From positions 19,114,972-19,178,971 of the forward strand of contig CM028900.1 in the NCBI GenBank assembly GCA_016801885.1: DNA of 64,000 nt. Reading direction: 5' to 3'. Made by a program: the position numbers and the translations under genes. Source of the DNA: Toxotes chatareus. Taxonomy: Eukaryota > Chordata > Actinopteri > Toxotidae. Shown piece after piece: positions 13,257-25,400 of the stretch. A model generated the notes under the pieces. That model did not search any database and was not told the origin of the DNA. It was given only the letters and a program-made list of their open reading frames with translations. Numbering within the stretch: position 1 is the stretch's first letter; each line of letters starts with the position of its first letter.

Positions 13257-14289
13257 CAGTCGTCTAATGTAAAAAGAGTCTGTAGTGACTGATGGAAAAT
13301 TTTGCAGATGGAGCTGTGCCAACTCATTACAGCCTGATGTAATTCAAACTCTGAAGAGGGAATAAAAGGCAAACAGAAAGTCTGACTGTTTGAACAAGAA
13401 GTGGAACAATGTCTTGAACTCTTTCAAGAAGAAGAACTTAGAAACTAATAAATTGTGAGTAAGTTATGAAGTTAAATTAGCAGGTAGCAGCACTGTTGTC
13501 ATGCCTCAGTATCTTGATACAACCACTAGAAGTCACCATAATCAGATTTTGTTATTTCAAATTGTACACACACAGAGGCTTTAACGAATCACACTGATTA
13601 TGGTGCAAAGATAAAAAGTACAAATGCCAAGTGATCATCTGACATGGGCTGTGAACCTGAGCTGCAGGTGCTCAAAGCAAACTTTATTTTATCATGGTAC
13701 TGCCTGTACTGTGGCTAAATGTTGTTGATTGCAACTGCAAATTGTTTGTATGCAAGTATAACTTATAGGACAGGGGTGTGAGGTGCCACCCAGTGCCCCG
13801 AAGGGGACATGCAACTCAAAATTATGTTTCAGCATAAGTAGGTGAGTTTGTAGGCTGTTTTTGGCTAGCACTGACCCCCTTACTGAAGACAACTGTTTAT
13901 CTCTTTCAGAAGCTTAGAAATGACACAGAGCTGAGAAGCTTCTGTTGATGTCTATAAATTTAATGTAATCCCATGGGATTGCTTTAAAATAGCAACTTTC
14001 TGGGGCATTTCATGTTATTTCTGTGCAATTTAAGCTTTTCACATGCCATTTTGGTTGGGGTTAGGGGTAGGTGGTTGGTCTGTAGAGGAATGACATGGCA
14101 TAAAATTACACCCGAAAAGAAAAAAAAAATGTGTGATAGCCTGTAATAGGACTTAAGAAAAATTCAAAAATAACTAACTGTACAAAACACCCCTTGTTTT
14201 CCTCAGGGAGGGCAACAGCGTAGCGCTCTCTATTTCCAACATCCACTGGAGGCCACTTAGCATGTGGAGAAAAAAAAAAAGCTTTTATA
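13257..14289 (+). other. pth2r 3' untranslated region and downstream sequence
   Basis: Non-coding sequence after the pth2r stop. An AATAAA lies at 13361-13366, about 105 bases after the stop, and is the first candidate polyadenylation signal. Another AATAAA lies at 15557-15562. Without transcript data the true 3' end cannot be fixed. Confidence 0.5.
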
Positions 14290-14526
14290 TACAGTAAAGC
14301 CCGAAATTATTCATACCCCTGGCAAATTTTGACTTAAAGTTACTTTTATTCAACCAGCAAGTGTTTTCTTGATTGGAAATGACACAGGCGTCTCCCAGAA
14401 AATAATAAGACAATGTACAAGAGGCATCATTGTGGAAAAAAAATATTTCTCAGCTTTTATTTACATTTAAAAGTAACTTTAAGTGAAAATTTGCCAGCAG
14501 TATGAATAATTTCGGGCTTGACTGTA
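14290..14526. mobile_element. Tc1-type miniature inverted-repeat element
   Basis: A 237-bp element bounded by TA dinucleotides. The left end starts TACAGTAAAGCCCGAAATTA and the right end is nearly its reverse complement, with TTTCGGGCTTGACTGTA. The inverted similarity continues inward (GGCAAATTTTGACTTAAAGT against ACTTTAAGTGAAAATTTGCC). It has no open frame, so it is a non-autonomous derivative mobilised by a Tc1/mariner transposase. Confidence 0.88.
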
Positions 14527-17500
14527 CATGTATATGTGTAACCGTATTGGCCCGACTTCATGGAAATTTATTTCAGCTCCAGGGTATTTTTCCTGCAATA
14601 ACCATGATTGTATTTAACTGGAGCGCCACACGTGAGGGTAGCACATGAAACAGAAATATACATGAAAAATAGGTGACAAGAAAGAAGGGGGTTAGTAAAA
14701 CAGTGGCAGCACAAGCAGCACAATAGCTCTAGAAAACAAATCGTTTCTCAGAACGTGGAGATATATTAAACCCTTGTTCTTCCCAACAAGTGGTGACTGA
14801 ATTTGAACATACAGTAGATTAATGTGTTATTTTCTCCACACAGCCCAAAGCTCCAATGCAGAAGACAATGTAATGTTCAGCTGTTGACTGACGTTTCTAA
14901 TCCTTCTCTGATATACTGTCATGTGCTTGCTTGTCAGTTGTCAGCCCACTTTGTGAAGAATCATGCATTTTGTGAAGAGAAGCTTGCAACTCACAGCTCC
15001 TGAAGGAACTAGCTTTTGTAAATCAATCTGAAATGAAATGTAAACATTGCTCACTTTTCTTGTACTGATGTACACGTGTGCACAGAGAATTTTTACATCT
15101 TTTACAAGTGCTTATATCTCTTTCTACGTTTACCACATGTAAGCAAAGCCACAGAAATTGTCATTAGTAGCACAGACAGTTTTTATGGAACATCAAATAT
15201 GACAGTGAGACATCATTAAATTCACAATTTTTCTATTTTTGACAATCAACTCTTGTGTTCACCGTGAAGGGCTACATTTGATGGCCACTCTGGAGTTTTA
15301 TGTCTGCTTTGTGCATGCATGTTTGTCAGTGAATTAGATGCAGTGCTTATCACTATAATAGAATATTTATTGTTCATGTGCCTCTCCTGCTCCTGCAGAA
15401 GCTTTAAAAAAAAAAACTGACTTGAAATACTTTTCAGTCTTGTCTGTTCCAGCTCTAAATGCAGTTGGTTGGTTTCCCCTGTGATATTTGTGTGCGTCTT
15501 TCTCTCTTTTCTTTCTTCCTCCATATTTCCCCCTAACCTCTTCTCTGTGATGTGCTAATAAATGTTTAATGTTTTCAACAAGTACCTGTTGAGCTATATT
15601 TTCGCTGGGAGCTGATAGGATGTGTTAGACAAAGTGTTTTTACAATTTACCTGATAACAACTGCCACACACTGTATGGTATTCTTATAGGGTCAAGTATA
15701 ATGTTTGATTCAAAGCAAATATGCCCATATGAAAAATTTTCTATCAAAATGAAGAAGTTTCTTCATGCTTTCCCTGAAACAGAACTGACTACAATGGACA
15801 ATAGTAAAATACTTTCACTGCTAGGAATGCAGTCATCACAGGAAAGGCTATTTACATTCATTGTCCCCACTGTGTTGTCTGTTTTTTTGCTGGAAGACAT
15901 CTTTGATGGAGCTGGGCTGAGTAATGGGGAGTCATTATTACTTCTTTGGTCTGTTCAGACATTTGTTGTCCAGATATAAGTTGTGAGAACAATCACCTCT
16001 AAACACTCACCACACTGTGAGGTAACACACCCCCAACAGCCCTGGTAACTTGCCCTGTTAAAATCCATTAGACTCTCCATTATCTGACAAATCAGTTATC
16101 AAATACAAGACAAGGTTATAATTAGTCCTTATACTGAGTCGTGTTCCCAGCTGGAGTACAGAGTATGGGTTACACTCTGCACTTCAAACACTGTAAGCAG
16201 ACCTTTATGAAACATAAACAAGTAGTGCATTAGCTCAGCTGTAGAAATTTGTCCCCAGACACCACACACTGGCAACAAAATCATCAGTGGTTAAGCAAAA
16301 AGACTGGAGACTGGAAGCATCGCTCATCTTAAATGATGCATGTGATGAGTTCTGCACTTTTTTTTTTTTAAGGATATTGCCTTGGGTTTCAACCTGTAAT
16401 ACATTCCCAAAAAATGTAATATAGGTTGTTGCCTGAGGACGCCATTTAATAGAGTCTTGTAGGGCCAGGTTGTGTGTGTGTGTGTGAGAGAGAGATTTTA
16501 GAAGAAAGAGAAAGCTTTTCCAAACGAAGCAGCAGGGGGAAGCGTATCTGGCTACTATATTTGACTACTAATTATTTTTGTTTTTTATGAGGACTGCTCA
16601 GAATTAGAGATACTTTGGAAAAGTTAAGTAGCCTCGTTTTGTGTTTGCAATAAATAACTGACACAACTAAGGCTAGCATTATACTTGCCTATATCCATGA
16701 GTATGTGAGGGTCCGAGTGATGCAAATTTTATTTGTCAGAGGGTGTACGTAAGGCCCTGTGCGAATGTTCGTGTGCTCACCAATTTGTTGTGACCACGAG
16801 ACTACTCCGCTACAAGGGCACCCACTCTGTGTGGGCTGGAAAAACCGAAATGGATGTTGAATTTGTGAATATACAATATAATGACAATCATATGTGCAAT
16901 CATTCATGGAGGGAAATTGCCCCAGACTTTGGGGAAAGAAGTAGTGTGCATGTGTGGGATAGGTCTTCCTATAGACACTGATTTGCTAGGCGTATATGGA
17001 ACCCAAACTCTAAGCAGATTCTAAGCAGACTAGAAAGTTGTATAAGAACAGCTATGTGTCCGTGGTGTCTGCAGCTGTCCATGTGCACTTACACAAGGGA
17101 GTATAATTGTAGTGTGTGTACAGATTTGTGTGTCACATATCAGATCTGCATGCTCTGCTGTCTGCTACCTACAGGTTAGGCTGTATGTAATTATGACTCC
17201 CCCCGCTTCCTCATTTTGTTGTGCACTTCATTTCAAAGACATGCTCCTCCCCCTTGTAGTTTGTCATGTTGTTTTTACAGGTGGCCAAAATAATAATTAA
17301 TTTTGTTAATTTTGTCCAGTGAAGACTTTTTCCAATTCTGCGTCATTTGAAACCTTTAAACTATTGATAATTAGTGTTTCAGATTCACCACCGTTCATTC
17401 ACACATTATTTTATTATTTTTTTTTTTTTTGAAAGGCTGTGGTATAACAGTAGTACATATTATGAATATATATATCATGAACCTACATTCCTGTCACAGC

Positions 17501-19086
17501 TCTGTAAGTCATGCAGATGATTATCTGAACAGGTCTGTTCACAACAGGGAATTACAGTAGGCTGCTGTGTTCCAATCAGGTTTACTTCACAAAATACTGC
17601 AGCTAATTAACACTTCTATTCAACACTGTCAAGATAATGATGTGATACAGCCTACATCATTACAAGCTGAAACCAGGCAGAAAGACACGAAGAATAATTA
17701 ACTTATTCATGATGAATCTACACAGGGCGATGGTGCTGGGAAATGCACCAAAAAAAACCAGAACTAAACTAAAACATTGTGCTGACAATGTTTCCAGTTT
17801 CACATAGAGACGAAACTCATTTACATTTCATATTAGTTTATATATCGTGCAAAGAAAACTGCAGTAAGTTATATTTTCATAGTTTTGCAAGTAAAATACA
17901 TCAAGCACCTTTGGGTACCATTTGAAGACAACCTCAGTTGTCAGTGGACTTTTAACAACTCCTTTAGGCACCTAGGCACACTTTCAATTATATCTAATGC
18001 AGTCTGACCTATGGGCTTATACAGAAACAAATTAGCAGGTAGAAATTGACAAACAAGGTGGATTAAAAAGTCTGATATAGCTGAGAGCTGATGTTTAAAC
18101 TAAAGACGTGAGAAAAAACACAGCCATGTCCACATGAGGCGGGAAAACTGAACAGGGTCAACAAGAGGTGAGCTGAGGAATATATGATGTACCAAATTAT
18201 ACGCTGTGAGAGGGTCTCCAATGCAGATCCGAGGGTGGAGGGTTGTGAGTGTTTGGAATTGATTAATTGTGCCCACGCACCTGAGATTTACTTGAAGGAA
18301 GGGGATACTTTCATTTCTAAAACACTGCCTACTAAAGCTTCAATCAAAACAAATTTGTGAATGTGTATAAATAAATGAAGGAAGGGATAAGTAGCAGTTA
18401 CATAAAAGAGTTATAGAGACGAGTGAATGAAGTGAGACTTTGAGTAAATGGTGTTGTGATCAGCTTCACCATTAACCTAAATTTGTTTTTTTTTTAAGGA
18501 TTTATGAATGCCATTAACATCCTCAAAATGTGCCTCTTATAGCAACTGTACAGAGCTCGTGAGAATGAGTAAATGCAGTACACCAAGGACAAAGAGTAAG
18601 AGCTTCCACAACTTAATAAATAAAATGTGGTGTTTAATTTACCCCAAATGAATTATTCTTTTCTTTCAGCATATTGCTGAAAGATTTTTGTATAATTACT
18701 AGACTATAATATATTATAATATATTATAAACACTACTTGTTTATGAAAACTCTACAGGATACCAATTAATTTTAAATTCAGTGGGTAAATTAATCCTAAC
18801 TTAATCATAAGGTTAGCTGTGGTTCTAAACTACACCTTATTATTCTTCTCAGTAAATTGGAACTCTTTGTAACGCTTCACATGATATTTACACCCCAACA
18901 AGGTAACAGCAACAGTGTTTTTACATAAACATCACACAAAAGATCAACATATCTACACATATTGCTTCAGACATCAGAATCTTTCTCTGTGCTCTCTGTG
19001 CCACAGATTCCTATCTAATAGGGGTAGATCTTACACTCAACTGCCCATAGTTATGTTATTGGATGGAAGTTAAAGTCCTTTGTTTT

Positions 19087-19134
<48 letters not shown>

Positions 19135-20518
19135 ATTGTTACCATGACAACAAAAGTTCTCTAACCTGTAGAAAGTACTTACTTAAACTGAAACCATGAT
19201 CTTTTCCTGATCCGAACCAAATAGTTTTTGTGTGTAAGCCAAACCAAACATACTATTCCAGAAATGTAATAATCTGTTGTAACCACGACAATGAAGTTCT
19301 GGTATGCCGCTGTGAATACACTGTTTATTAATGTAACCATGATGACAGAAGTCTGGTACGCAGGGTTCAGGAGATGCTGCTTTGGATTGTATCACAGTGC
19401 AGGAAGAAATTCTCCTATATGATTGTTTAGATTTAGTGCACTTGCGGGACAGTGTATAAACAAGTCAAACACTATAAATTGGAATCTGTCTTTAAAACAC
19501 AGCTTTAAGTAGTGGCATATGAAACAAGCTCAAAACTGGCATGTTCTCATTTTGTTGACTGGTTTCCAAACAAAAACCAAGACCTGCATTGGGCTTTAAT
19601 TTTCACTTTGTGTGCAGTCCTTCAATCAGAACCTTCTGATTGCTGCTACTGCTGTCAAGTAATTTGTACTCTTTTGCAATGGCCTTGTTTCCTGTTTAGC
19701 TGATTTTTGTCTCCTCTTGGTACAGATGGAGTGATGATCAATACATCCTCTCATTCACGACCTTGAGGACACAAAGATCCACTGCGACCAAATGTTGATG
19801 CTGTTGCACAGCTTCTGTTTTATTCACACAATCATTTGTAAACATTGTTTTGTTATTTTTGGTTTCATAATCATTTCTGATCTATCTATCCTTTTCTACT
19901 ATTTTCTACTTTTTCGACTATTTCATTCCTCTGTTGTAAACAGGGAATGCCATATAGCCATTAAGTGCAGTAAGTGGAGGGACTTATCTTCTGAAGGTCT
20001 CACTTAGAGATTTATATTGGAAATTCCTCAAGAGCAGAGATCACTTAAGTATAACAATATGTCAATAAAATATCCTTTACAGAAGAACCTCTAAAAGAGA
20101 TAAAGAACCTTGCCTTGCAGCAGTTAGTTTGAGCATAGTAGGTAACCTTGGCCTCAAATTAATGTACATACAGAATGTGTAACACAGTTTTCCCTTTCAC
20201 CAAATAGTATTCATGTAAAATACATGTTGATTCTTGACATGTTCATGACTTATAATCCTGGTATCACCAAAGCCCTAAATGAGAGACAATAACACTATTT
20301 CTATTATACCTATATTGTAAATTACACCAGTGGATGCCTGAATCATATTAGCAACAGAACAACAACTCTACAGAACAACTGACAAGTGAAAATGTCAGAA
20401 TAAGAAGCACAGATCTCATTAAAGTTGTACCAGCACTGGAATTTGCACTGCTAGAACACAGCCCATTCAGTGTCTGCCATGGTAATTCTACCACCACTGA
20501 GGGAAGTACTGTAGCATA
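14527..20518. other. Intergenic sequence, no gene supported
   Basis: About 6 kb between the two Tc1-type miniature elements. The open frames here are short and show no recognisable family, splice logic or compositional signature of coding. It includes a GT/GA tract near 16470-16495, a T-run near 17409 and the CA microsatellite at 19089-19132. The patch 16680-16980 is slightly richer in GC and may be an old repeat; I could not name it. Confidence 0.65.
19089..19132. repeat. (CA)n microsatellite
   Basis: About 22 uninterrupted CA units in intergenic sequence. Confidence 0.97.
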
Positions 20519-20824
20519 TACAGTACCAGTCAAAAGTGTGGACACACCTTCTCATTCAGTGGTTTTTATTTATTCTTATTACTTTCTACATTGTATATTC
20601 ATGAAGACATCAAAACTATGAAGGAACACATATGGAATTATGTAGTTAACAAAAAAGTGTTAAACCAACCAGAATATGTTTTATATTTTAGATTCTTTGA
20701 AGTAACCACCTTTTGCTTTGATGACAGCTTTGCACACTCTTGGCATTCTCTCAGTTTCATAAGGTAGTCACCTGGAATGGTTTTCCAACCGTCCCAAAGG
20801 AGTTCCCTTTTGACTGGTACTGTA
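20519..20824. mobile_element. Internally deleted Tc1-like element
   Basis: A 306-bp element with TA ends. The left terminus TACAGTACCAGTCAAAAGTG is mirrored by the right terminus CTTTTGACTGGTACTGTA. The interior near 20695-20795 resembles the antisense of a Tc1 transposase gene (about CCACCTTTTGCTTTGATGAC), so this is a deletion derivative of a full element. It cannot encode a transposase. Confidence 0.9.
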
Positions 20825-21715
20825 TATTACATTTTATGTTATAAGACAGCAGATGTTGTGCACGCCTAACAGGACAATACAGAGCCTTTGTGTGAGCTTT
20901 TGTGGGGACAAGACTGCAAATGTTGGGAAAGGTCTATTGTGATTTCCATTGAGAGACTTCACTGCCTTGAGGCCGAACGTGACTCATACATAGATTGGGT
21001 ATATAATTATGGAACACTCACACATTGAAAAGCAAATAAAAGCAAATACCCCTATTCATGAATGTAAAAAAGCAAAGACAATAATAAACAAGTTTAGAGA
21101 TGGGAAAATGGGAAACATCAGGGGAGCCGGAAAAAAACATTGTGCTCACCAGGATAGAGGGAGGACAGACGAGCAAAAAATGAGAATGCAAAGGAGACAA
21201 AGGGACAGAAAACCAGTAACTGTTTGGAAACAGTCAGGAACATCGCTATTTGAAAGAGAGAATGGGCAAGACGAGAAAATTAAGGGAACGGGATGATGAT
21301 GAGAATTCAGAAACCAAATCATGATGTTTTCCCACAGACCGTGCATACTCTGATGTCAGTCACCATAGCACCATAACAGTATTGGGCGACTGGGAAGTAC
21401 TCAAGGTGCTTAATTTGTAACAAGCCTCTCTTGTGAAAGTAAGCTGCCAAATGGTTTATAAAAGCTGCTCAATGTGTCAACACTGAGGTGGTTTTAAGTG
21501 TGCAATTGTCATTGAATTGTGTCAGTTGAATTGTCTTGAAACTGTTGTACATTTTGCCTGTACATTTCGCATAAAACAAGAGCAGCTGCAACCACTGAGT
21601 CTTAAGAATTCTGTCACAGCCTTTCTTCATTGTGGAGACTGGTCCACTGCCAGAACACAACATCTACACTGTGTCTTGACTTTTTAGAAAACATTTTAAA
21701 CAATTTAAGAAAACA
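20825..21715. other. Intergenic sequence, nothing recognised
   Basis: About 0.9 kb between the deleted Tc1-like element and the SINE-like insertion. An open frame at 21009-21296 (+) is rich in K, R and E and matches no family I know. I treat it as chance in purine-rich sequence. Confidence 0.6.
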
Positions 21716-21726
21716 TGTTCATTGAT

Positions 21727-22011
21727 GGGGCGGCATGGTGGTGCAGTTCTCCCTGCGTGGGTTCTCTCTGGGTACTCCGGCTTCCTCCCACAATCCCAAA
21801 CCCAAAAACATGCATGGGTTAGGTTAATTGGCTACTCTAAATTGCCCATAGGTGTGACTGTGTGCGTGTGTGGTTGTCTGTCTTTGTGTGTCAGCCCTGC
21901 CATTGACTGGCGACCAGTCCAGGGTGTACCCCGCCTCTCGCCCATAGTCAGCTGGGATAGGCTTCAGCTCCCCCGCGACCCTGACGGATTAAGCGGTAGA
22001 AAATGAATGAA
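21727..22011 (+). mobile_element. SINE-like retroelement with perfect target-site duplication
   Basis: This is a copy of the very common fish repeat that opens GGGGCGGCATGGTGGTGCAG and contains the CTCCGGCTTCCTCCCACA, AGGTTAATTGGCTACTCTAAA and GGGATAGGCTTCAGCTCCCC blocks. It ends in a short (TGAA)n tail. The 11 bases TGTTCATTGAT occur immediately before (21716-21726) and after (22012-22022), a clean target-site duplication showing insertion by target-primed reverse transcription. The tRNA-like head seems internally deleted: the usual GGTTCGA box is missing. Confidence 0.85.
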
Positions 22012-22035
22012 TGTTCATTGATTTGACAACAAATA

Positions 22036-22420
22036 TGCATCCGGGATATTCGGGATCAGGTTGCAGTGGCAGTAGGTTATGCAAGGCAACCCAGACATCC
22101 CTCTCCCCACCAATGCTTTCCAGCTCTTTCTGGGGGACCCCCAGGTGTTGCCAGGCCAGATCAGATATATAATCTGTCCAGAGTGTTCTGGGTCTAGCCC
22201 GGGGTCTCCTACCAGTTGGACTTGCCTGGAAGACCTCCAATGTAAGGTGCCCTGGAGGCATGCTAATCAGATGCTCACACCACCTCAGCTGGCCCCTTTT
22301 GACGCAAAGAGGCAGTAGCTCTACCCTGAGCTTCCTCCAGATGTCAGAACTCCTTCCCCTATCTCTAAGGGTGAGCCCAGCCACCCTGAGGAGGAAACTC
22401 CTTTCAGCTGGGGTGCACCT
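22036..22420 (-). mobile_element. Fragment of a non-LTR retrotransposon, C-terminal end of reverse-transcriptase ORF
   Basis: The - strand frame reads RGQLRWCEHLISMPPGH, then GRRPRARPRTLWTDYIS and AWQHLGVPQKELESIGG. This is the conserved tail seen after the reverse transcriptase domain of common fish LINEs (QLRWFGHL, GRPRTRWRDY, LAWERLG pattern). Only about 385 bases remain, with no catalytic domain. It starts 24 bp from the SINE-like insertion's right duplication. The LINE clade is not fixed. Confidence 0.8.
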
Positions 22421-25400
22421 GGCTGGGACAGTGCTAGCTAAGGCAAGATTAAAAGTAGATCTAAATCATGTAATAACAAACAAAAAATTGTATTTGCAGC
22501 ACACATGTCAAATTGATGAAGATGTTTTCTTTCTCAAAAGTTCTTGACTCCTAGTTGTACAAAGTTAATACGTGCCCTAGGGGGTGGAATTGTCAGCTGC
22601 CTCTCACTGTGTCCAAAGATGGTATAACTTCTTGGAAGTGAGATGCAGGCTGCTTCATGCAGGTAACACCAGTAGACATCAGCACATTGATTTTTAAGAA
22701 GCAGTGATGAGATCCCATTTCTTGATGTATAGAATGCCTTGTTGATCACAATTGTGAGACAGGTATGAAGTTACATTGTCATTCGGGGCCCACCAGTAGA
22801 GCTAAAGTGACTTACAGCAGGAGCATTTCTTTATCACCCAGGGATTGAAAGAGAGGGACAGACTCCCTATGACAACAGCTGCCCAGGATAATAACCATTC
22901 ATCATTTTTCTCTCTGTGGGCTCCAAGGCTGCAACAACTTGACCGCCCACAAATTCAAGTACAGTTTTTTGTGCAATCATGTGCAACATGGGACCCACAA
23001 GCACACACACAGGGGTCACAGAGGCCCACAAACCCACACCGATGCATGGCTGCACATCCCTCTGTGTGCCACTGTCCTCTCTTGTTTGCCCATCACTCTT
23101 TCATTCCCTATTGATGAACTACACAAATGAAAAGCCACAAGATTTTTTCTATTTCTAATGAAATTTCATTAGTCAAACAAAAACCTTGTTCTTTATTTCT
23201 GTGCATACTGCCCAAAGGAGGCTTGGTGTGGGTCAAGGGAAGATGAAGGATCATTTTGATTGAAAGGATAAGTCTCATCAGTTTGAACAGGGTGTTCAAG
23301 TATTGGCCCAGTTGCCTGTTGTGGGTTCTCCTTTCCCTTAGTGTCACGGAAATATGACAAATGAAAACAAACGCTGAGGGATGGAGGAACATTCCAACTT
23401 TCCTCTGTGGAAAAGGCAAGATCAAATTTCTACCAGGAAAAAAATCCAATAATGCAATCCTTTGGTCATTTCTTTCATCGTCATCATCTGTGTCTGTGCA
23501 CTGAATGACACAATAATCAACAGAGACTGTAAAAGACTGCACACACTGTGTTAAAAACAATCTGATAGCTATGGCAGCAAGCAAGAAGCGAAGATTTGAT
23601 TGCGCTTTGTTTCCCACATAAACGATTTCAAACGGCTGCAGCTAATTTGTATGATTTCCGTGTCTCTGTGGATTAAATCCTCATTCTCAGAACACACATG
23701 ACCAAACACAGGGCGGGACAAAGAAAAGGGAATGCAAGTGATGTGTGTTCTGTGTATGGTATGTGACAATGGCAGACAGATGGAGGAGCACGAACGGAGG
23801 GAAACATTACGGTCAAAGAAATGCTGGAGGGGATTTTACAGAAGCGATAACAAGACAAAGAAGATGACAAAGTATGCGTTTCATTTCTTAAAGCTCTACA
23901 GTGACCTTTAAAGATACTATAAAAACTTTGCTGATAGCCTTTGATCTGTGACCCCAGTGACTGACATAGGGTGATAGTGAATATCCCACACACCTGCTGT
24001 CTGCTTTCTTTGGTCCCACTCATAGATAGAAATAAGGTTAGGTGATACGGTCTACACTGCCTTATGCAGCAATAGTATTATTAATAATAATAATAATACA
24101 TTTTATTTATAAATGAAGATGGACATGTGCTTCCATCTAAGATCAGTTTACGCACCCTCACATCAACATGACAACAGTACAAGAGTATTTTGTCTGATTT
24201 TGAGATAGCAGTTACTGAGCCGTGTGCCTCCCCTAGTACAATGGAAAGGAGAGGAATTTAATTTGTGGAACCTGAAATCATGAAGTAGGCTAATAAATCC
24301 CTCACTATTAACAGTTTTAAGAATATGTTCTACTTTGGAAGCTCAGCACTCTATTATTTTTAATTCTATTACTTTAATCTATATCTTCATCCCCTGCAGT
24401 GTGACTCAGTGTGTTCTTCTGATTTTAGTCTTTCAAAGCCATAAGAAACACTCATTACCTGCACTGTTCCCATGCCAACTGCAACAAATTATCTACAAAT
24501 ACCAAAGACAAGAAAAGAAAAGATGCTCAAACAAACAAGCACTGAACTGCTCCTGAAGTTGTGCATATCCTACACTGAGCAGCTGGCACTCGTACAAGCA
24601 CTAAATATAGGGTTGAAAAAAAATGTCAAGACTGACTTGAAGCACAAGACATGTGGACTTTTTTCAGTACTTCACCTACATCATAACCATAACCTAACCT
24701 TAATCAAGGCTTTTAGCAGCAGGGACATAAGACAAGGTCCTTAGCTCTTGGTGTCAAAGTCATGTGCTTTTCACCTGACCACCTGCCTCATCCTCCCCTG
24801 TGATGACATGCTCAGAATCCAGGAAATGAATACAGTGAGGTGTATGACGATAATCTCAACAGCCACAGAGATAAAATCAAAATAGTCCACTTGTTTACTA
24901 GTCTGGACTTTTATACTAAACACTGTGGACTTTCCTTACAACAAGAGAAGTCATGTGGTCATATACACTACACCCATTCCATTGGGTGAAAGTTTTAATG
25001 GACATAGTTTGGAAATATATATATTTACCAGAAGTAGCAGAAGGAGACAGGGCACAGCCTGCCTTTCCATGGTGTCAAACATATTACTGGACACTGAGTA
25101 TGATGACAGCCCCATGCAGCTTGTGTAATGTCTTTAGCTTGCATGGTATCAGCATCCACTTTCAGCTGCTGTCACAGTGTCCCTGCCACAGCCACAAATG
25201 TGACAGAGCCACAAAGCTCCTGTCACTGTGACTTTGGGTGACTGACAAATGTGACCTTTTATGCCTGTTCATTCTTATGCCTGCTGATCTCAAGAGGTAT
25301 CTTTGGATTACGGAGTCTGCACACCCAATGGTATGGTACATGGTATGACAATACCCCCATGTACAAAGCAAAGTCCGCTGAAATATGGTTTTGGAGTTCT

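Noticed and set aside
15701..15979. 92-codon frame downstream of pth2r
   Set aside because: No motif, no splice signals matching a gene model, and located in the intergenic region after the receptor stop.
16680..16980. Pair of overlapping frames near 16.7-17.0 kb as a possible small gene
   Set aside because: No recognisable product on either strand; probably an old repeat.
21009..21296. 95-codon frame rich in K, R and E
   Set aside because: It lies in purine-rich sequence, has no recognisable domain and no sign of conservation.
23108..23617. 169-codon open frame on the - strand
   Set aside because: No family motif, no splice-site context and composition like the surrounding intergenic DNA; treated as chance.
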